Source of the DNA: Antarctobacter heliothermus
GTDB lineage: Bacteria > Pseudomonadota > Alphaproteobacteria > Rhodobacterales > Rhodobacteraceae
Assembly: GCF_900188425.1 (NCBI RefSeq)
Contig: NZ_FZON01000018.1
Coordinates: 18,704-82,703, forward strand
DNA length: 64,000 nt
Direction of reading: 5' to 3'
Part shown: positions 61,421-64,000 of the stretch, piece after piece
Numbering within the stretch: position 1 is the first letter of the stretch
Layout of the letters: every line of letters starts with the position of its first letter
Notes under the pieces: model-generated
The model's input: the letters and a program-made list of their open reading frames with translations, nothing else
The model's database searches: none
What the model was told of the DNA's origin: nothing
Translations under genes and position numbers: made by a program

Positions 61421-61778
61421 GATAGAAGAGCTGGAGATGCGCGCCGCCGAGGATCGCGCCCGACTGAAAATCGCGCTGGAGGCGCTGGGCGGCAGCACCC
61501 GGGGCAGTGCCGTGACCGGCCCCTTGGCGGGTGTGGCGCAACATCAGGCAGGCAGGATCACGCGCGGCGCACTTGGCGCGGCGCGGCGCAATCCCGGGGC
61601 TGCCGCCCTGATCGGGATCGGTGTCGCGTTGTTTGCGACCGGGTCGGGGAGAGGCAAGGACGATGGACAGGCCGCCAGCTCCAGTTCCGGTTTTCCTGTC
61701 GGAGCGCTTGCTCTTGGGATCGGCGCACTGGCCGCCGCGCTCTATCCGGCGACCCGCCGGGATAAACCGTCCAAGTGA
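61413..61778 (+). CDS. Small membrane protein of unknown function (DUF3618/YqjK-like position)
   Basis: Protein of 121 residues. An N-terminal charged helix (AEIEELEMRAAEDRARLKIALEALGGS) precedes two Ala/Gly-rich hydrophobic segments (GAAALIGIGVALFATGSG; VGALALGIGALAAALYPATRR). It starts with GTG at 61413, behind GGAGATGCGCC and overlapping the holin-like gene by 8 bases. The place after YqjE-like proteins and the helix pattern recall DUF3618/YqjK, but the match is loose. Confidence 0.7.
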   Translation: MAEIEELEMRAAEDRARLKIALEALGGSTRGSAVTGPLAGVAQHQAGRITRGALGAARRNPGAAALIGIGVALFATGSGRGKDDGQAASSSSGFPVGALALGIGALAAALYPATRRDKPSK

Positions 61779-61794
61779 TCGAAAAGGTCTCGAC

Positions 61795-62817
61795 ATGTTG
61801 ACCACCTTCCTCAGCGACCGCGCGCAGCGGGTCATGCTTCTTATTCTGACCATGATCGCCGTGCCCATCGGCCTGTATCTGGGCAAGCCGGTGATTGCGC
61901 CAATCGTGTTCGCGCTTGTCGTCGGGATAGTGGTCTCGCCGCTGGCAGAGCGGCTGGCCACGATCGGCGTTCCGCGCGTCGGCATCGCCATTCTGCTGCT
62001 GCTGGTCACCACCAGCCTGATCGGGTTGTTGGTCCTGATGGTTGAGCCGCTGCTGAACATGCTGATCGAGCAATTGCCGCGCCTCAAGGCAGCGGCGGCG
62101 CGCTGGATCGACACCCTGTCCGGGGTTCTGCGTGGCATTGAAACCATCAGCAAGGAAATCGAGGCAGCCAACGGGGGCGGTGAAAGCGACACCAAAAGTG
62201 CGCTGCCGTCGGTGCGCGATGCGCTGTGGCTTGCCCCCAACTTTGGCGCGCAGTTCTTCATTTTTATCGGGACGCTGTTTTTCTTCGTCCTCACCCGGAA
62301 CGAGATTTACGCCATTGTCGGCCATCTGGAACCGAAACTGCGCAGGGCAGATCGTGCCGTGGCCCGCTATTTCGCCGCTGTGACGCTGGTCAATGCCTGT
62401 CTGGGGGTGATTACCGCCTTGGTGATGCTGACCATCGGCGTGGAATACGCGATGCTCTGGGGGCTTGCAGCGGCGGTGCTGAACTACATGCTGTACCTTG
62501 GGCCGTTCATGATCATCTGCGGGCTGATCATTTCCGGACTTTTGCAGTTCGCTGGCGCCTTCTCTTTGCTGCCGGCCGCCGCCTATCTGATACTCAATTT
62601 CTCGGAGGCGAACTTTGTCACGCCGTGGGTGGTGGGCCAACGACTGGCCATGAACCCGCTGGGGATCTTTGTGGCGATTGTCTTTGGGCTTTGGCTGTGG
62701 GGGCCGGTCGGGGCCATTGTCGCCTTGCCGGTCATGTTGTGGTTCGAAGTGTTGATGCGTCCCGACATGCTGAACGAGGCAAAATCCGCATCTAGGCTGC
62801 ATCCGGCCGAAAGCTGA
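61795..62817 (+). CDS. AI-2E family transporter
   Basis: Inner-membrane protein of 340 residues with about eight helices and the AI-2E/PerM layout (GKPVIAPIVFALVVGIVVSPL, NEIYAIVGHLEPKLRRADRAVARYFAAVTLVNACLGVITAL, LYLGPFMIICGLIISGLLQF, GQRLAMNPLGIFVAIVFGLWLWGPVGAIVALPVML). Substrate unknown; family includes exporters of autoinducer-2 and Na/H antiporters. The ATG has AAAAGG upstream and follows the previous stop by 16 bases. Confidence 0.9.
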   Translation: MLTTFLSDRAQRVMLLILTMIAVPIGLYLGKPVIAPIVFALVVGIVVSPLAERLATIGVPRVGIAILLLLVTTSLIGLLVLMVEPLLNMLIEQLPRLKAAAARWIDTLSGVLRGIETISKEIEAANGGGESDTKSALPSVRDALWLAPNFGAQFFIFIGTLFFFVLTRNEIYAIVGHLEPKLRRADRAVARYFAAVTLVNACLGVITALVMLTIGVEYAMLWGLAAAVLNYMLYLGPFMIICGLIISGLLQFAGAFSLLPAAAYLILNFSEANFVTPWVVGQRLAMNPLGIFVAIVFGLWLWGPVGAIVALPVMLWFEVLMRPDMLNEAKSASRLHPAES

Positions 62818-62860
62818 TCCCCGCGCCACATTAGGTCCGTCACCCTGCGTCACAAAAGCG

Positions 62861-63906
62861 TCACAACCCCAGCGCGTCCAGTTTGTCTGTCAGGCGCGCG
62901 CGTTCGCGGTCGGTCATCAGCCCGGCGTCGCCGTGGGCGCGCAGGTCGGCGGCCAGATCATCGATCACGGCGACGCCGGAGGTCGGCATTCGTCTGCGCA
63001 GATGTGACAACGCCGTGGCCACCGCGTCCAGCACGTCGCCAAACCCCGCCGCATCGCGAGACAGGTCGCGGAACGCGGCCTCGACAAGGGCATCGGCCCC
63101 GACCTCACGCAGAAAGACCCGATCATACTCGGGGTCCGCCGGTTCTGTATCGGCCAGTGCCCAATCCCATAGCAACCGCTCCAGCCGGGCAATCACGTCG
63201 ATGGCGGTCTTGGGGTCGTTGATGCCGGGCGACAGTGCCTTGGAGGCCGACTCGCGCAGCGCCTGAAGCGCATAGCCCGGATCCTGTTCATAGGTCCGCT
63301 CGGGATCGATCAGGAAGCAGTCGGCAAACCCTTCGGTTTCAGCGCTGCCCCGCAGCGTTCCCAAAACCTGTTCGCGCAACACGATCGCGCCGGGCAGCAC
63401 CTCCAGGCAAACGGCCGCGTCACACGCAACGGCGCAGCTTTGCAGTTCATCCATGTCGATGCGTCGCAAAAAGCCAGAGCTGGGGGCGATGATCTTGGTC
63501 GCCTGTCCCGGTTCGACCTGATCCAGCGGGCGGCCTCCCAGACGTGGCAGATGCCGTTGCTGGCGCAGGATCTCGCTTGCGGTCTGTTCGGCCCGCAACA
63601 GCGCGTATTCCACGCTGCCGATCTTTGACAACTGCCCGATCCAGCGCACCAGCGACACAACGATGGCAGCGACCACCAGGACGGTTGCGGCAAAGACAAT
63701 CACCGAGGCGCTCTCGCTATAGTACCCAGCCCGGTAAAGGATGATCGAGGACAGCGCAAAGACGAAGGCGCCGATAAAGGTCGCCAGCATGGTCTGGGTC
63801 GAGGTGTCCTCCATCAGTAGCCGGTGGATGCGTGGCGTCGATTGCTGTGCCAGGGTGCGGTGGGTCGACACCATGATGCCCAGCGAAAAGGTCGCTACTG
63901 CCAACA
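62861..63906 (-). pseudogene. DUF2254 membrane protein gene, 5' end cut by an IS21-like element
   Basis: The remaining ~350 codons encode the DUF2254 core: LAVATFSLGIMVSTHRTLAQQSTPRIHRLLMEDTSTQTMLATFIG and later LSPGINDPKTAIDVI with the Glu/Asp-rich tail. Full-length proteins have about 90 more N-terminal residues with two membrane helices. Reading upstream, coding similarity stops at position 63906, where IS-end sequence begins. An ATG (63905-63907) or GTG (63919) at the junction could still start a truncated product. Confidence 0.82.
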
Positions 63907-64000
63907 TGTCAATCGGCACGCAATCCTGACCCCCTATCGGCGCCCAAAAATGACCCCCTTATTTTGCGCAGGGGTAGCTGGCCCGATGCGGTGTAGCCAT
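63907..64000 (+). mobile_element. Left end of an IS21-family insertion sequence (continues past window)
   Basis: Sequence starts TGTCAATCGGCACGCAATCC, close to known IS21-family termini (5'-TG, rev-comp ending GCCGATTGACA). It then has two TGACCCCCT repeats (63927, 63951) as in the multiple repeats at IS21 ends. istA/istB would lie beyond 64000. The insertion truncates the DUF2254 gene. Confidence 0.78.

Overview
The window is a GC-rich chromosomal segment of an alphaproteobacterium, most likely a Rhodobacterales/Roseobacter-clade member. The evidence is gene order and family content: leuS-lptE-holA, pgsA-moaD-moaE, the pdxJ/acpS/lepB/rnc/era/recO set, an EcfG-NepR-PhyR general stress locus, and DUF3576, DUF1491 and YcgN proteins. 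I saw no rRNA, tRNA, CRISPR array or prophage. The only mobile-element sequence is the end of an IS21-like element at the right edge.

Layout. 1-13.9 kb is housekeeping: a partial threonine aldolase, a YcgN protein, ribF, a MocR-type regulator, yggS, a TPR-sulfotransferase, a porin, a DUF3576 lipoprotein, a glycosyltransferase, leuS-lptE-holA and a GST-like protein. 14.1-20.8 kb is one co-directional cluster: a MarR/GbsR-like regulator that appears to start with CTG, a PHA-synthase-like protein, an HlyD-like adaptor, an RbbA-like ABC protein with an apparent internal deletion, and a YhhJ-like permease. 21.3-25.8 kb holds a type I secretion ABC/adaptor pair without an adjacent substrate, and mlaA plus an mlaC-like gene. 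25.9-33.7 kb holds a PBP1A-type enzyme, glnK-amtB, a small Cys-rich exported protein with a cytochrome c, an FCD regulator, moaE-moaD-pgsA and a META-like protein. 33.7-45.2 kb holds the usual pdxJ-acpS-lepB-rnc-era-recO set, here split into separate units by other genes: a protease/beta-helix gene with an in-frame amber codon, an anchored nuclease, an EamA transporter, a 2OG-Fe(II) oxygenase and an exported unknown. One of two adjacent signal peptidases carries a DUF805-like membrane domain. 45.6-49.5 kb is a manganese/zinc-type ABC importer (sitABCD-like).

The most striking part is 49.6-62.8 kb, which looks like a general stress response island. It begins with ecfG-nepR divergent from phyR, sharing overlapping EcfG-type promoters (GGAAC, 16-17 bases, CGTT) on both strands. 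By eye I found six more perfect sites and two one-mismatch sites ahead of dps, a small membrane protein, an amidoligase/glutamine-amidotransferase pair, csbD, a conserved 70-residue protein with a host-attachment family protein, a DUF1328 protein, a cluster of small membrane proteins, and a HisKA_2 histidine kinase. Two sensor kinases and a phospholipase D-like protein lie inside. The amidoligase promoter is so close to its ATG that its mRNA would be nearly leaderless. The island ends at a DUF2254 gene cut by the IS21-like end.

A short element (GC hairpin plus a TATTT...GAAGAAGCC core) occurs three times between genes.
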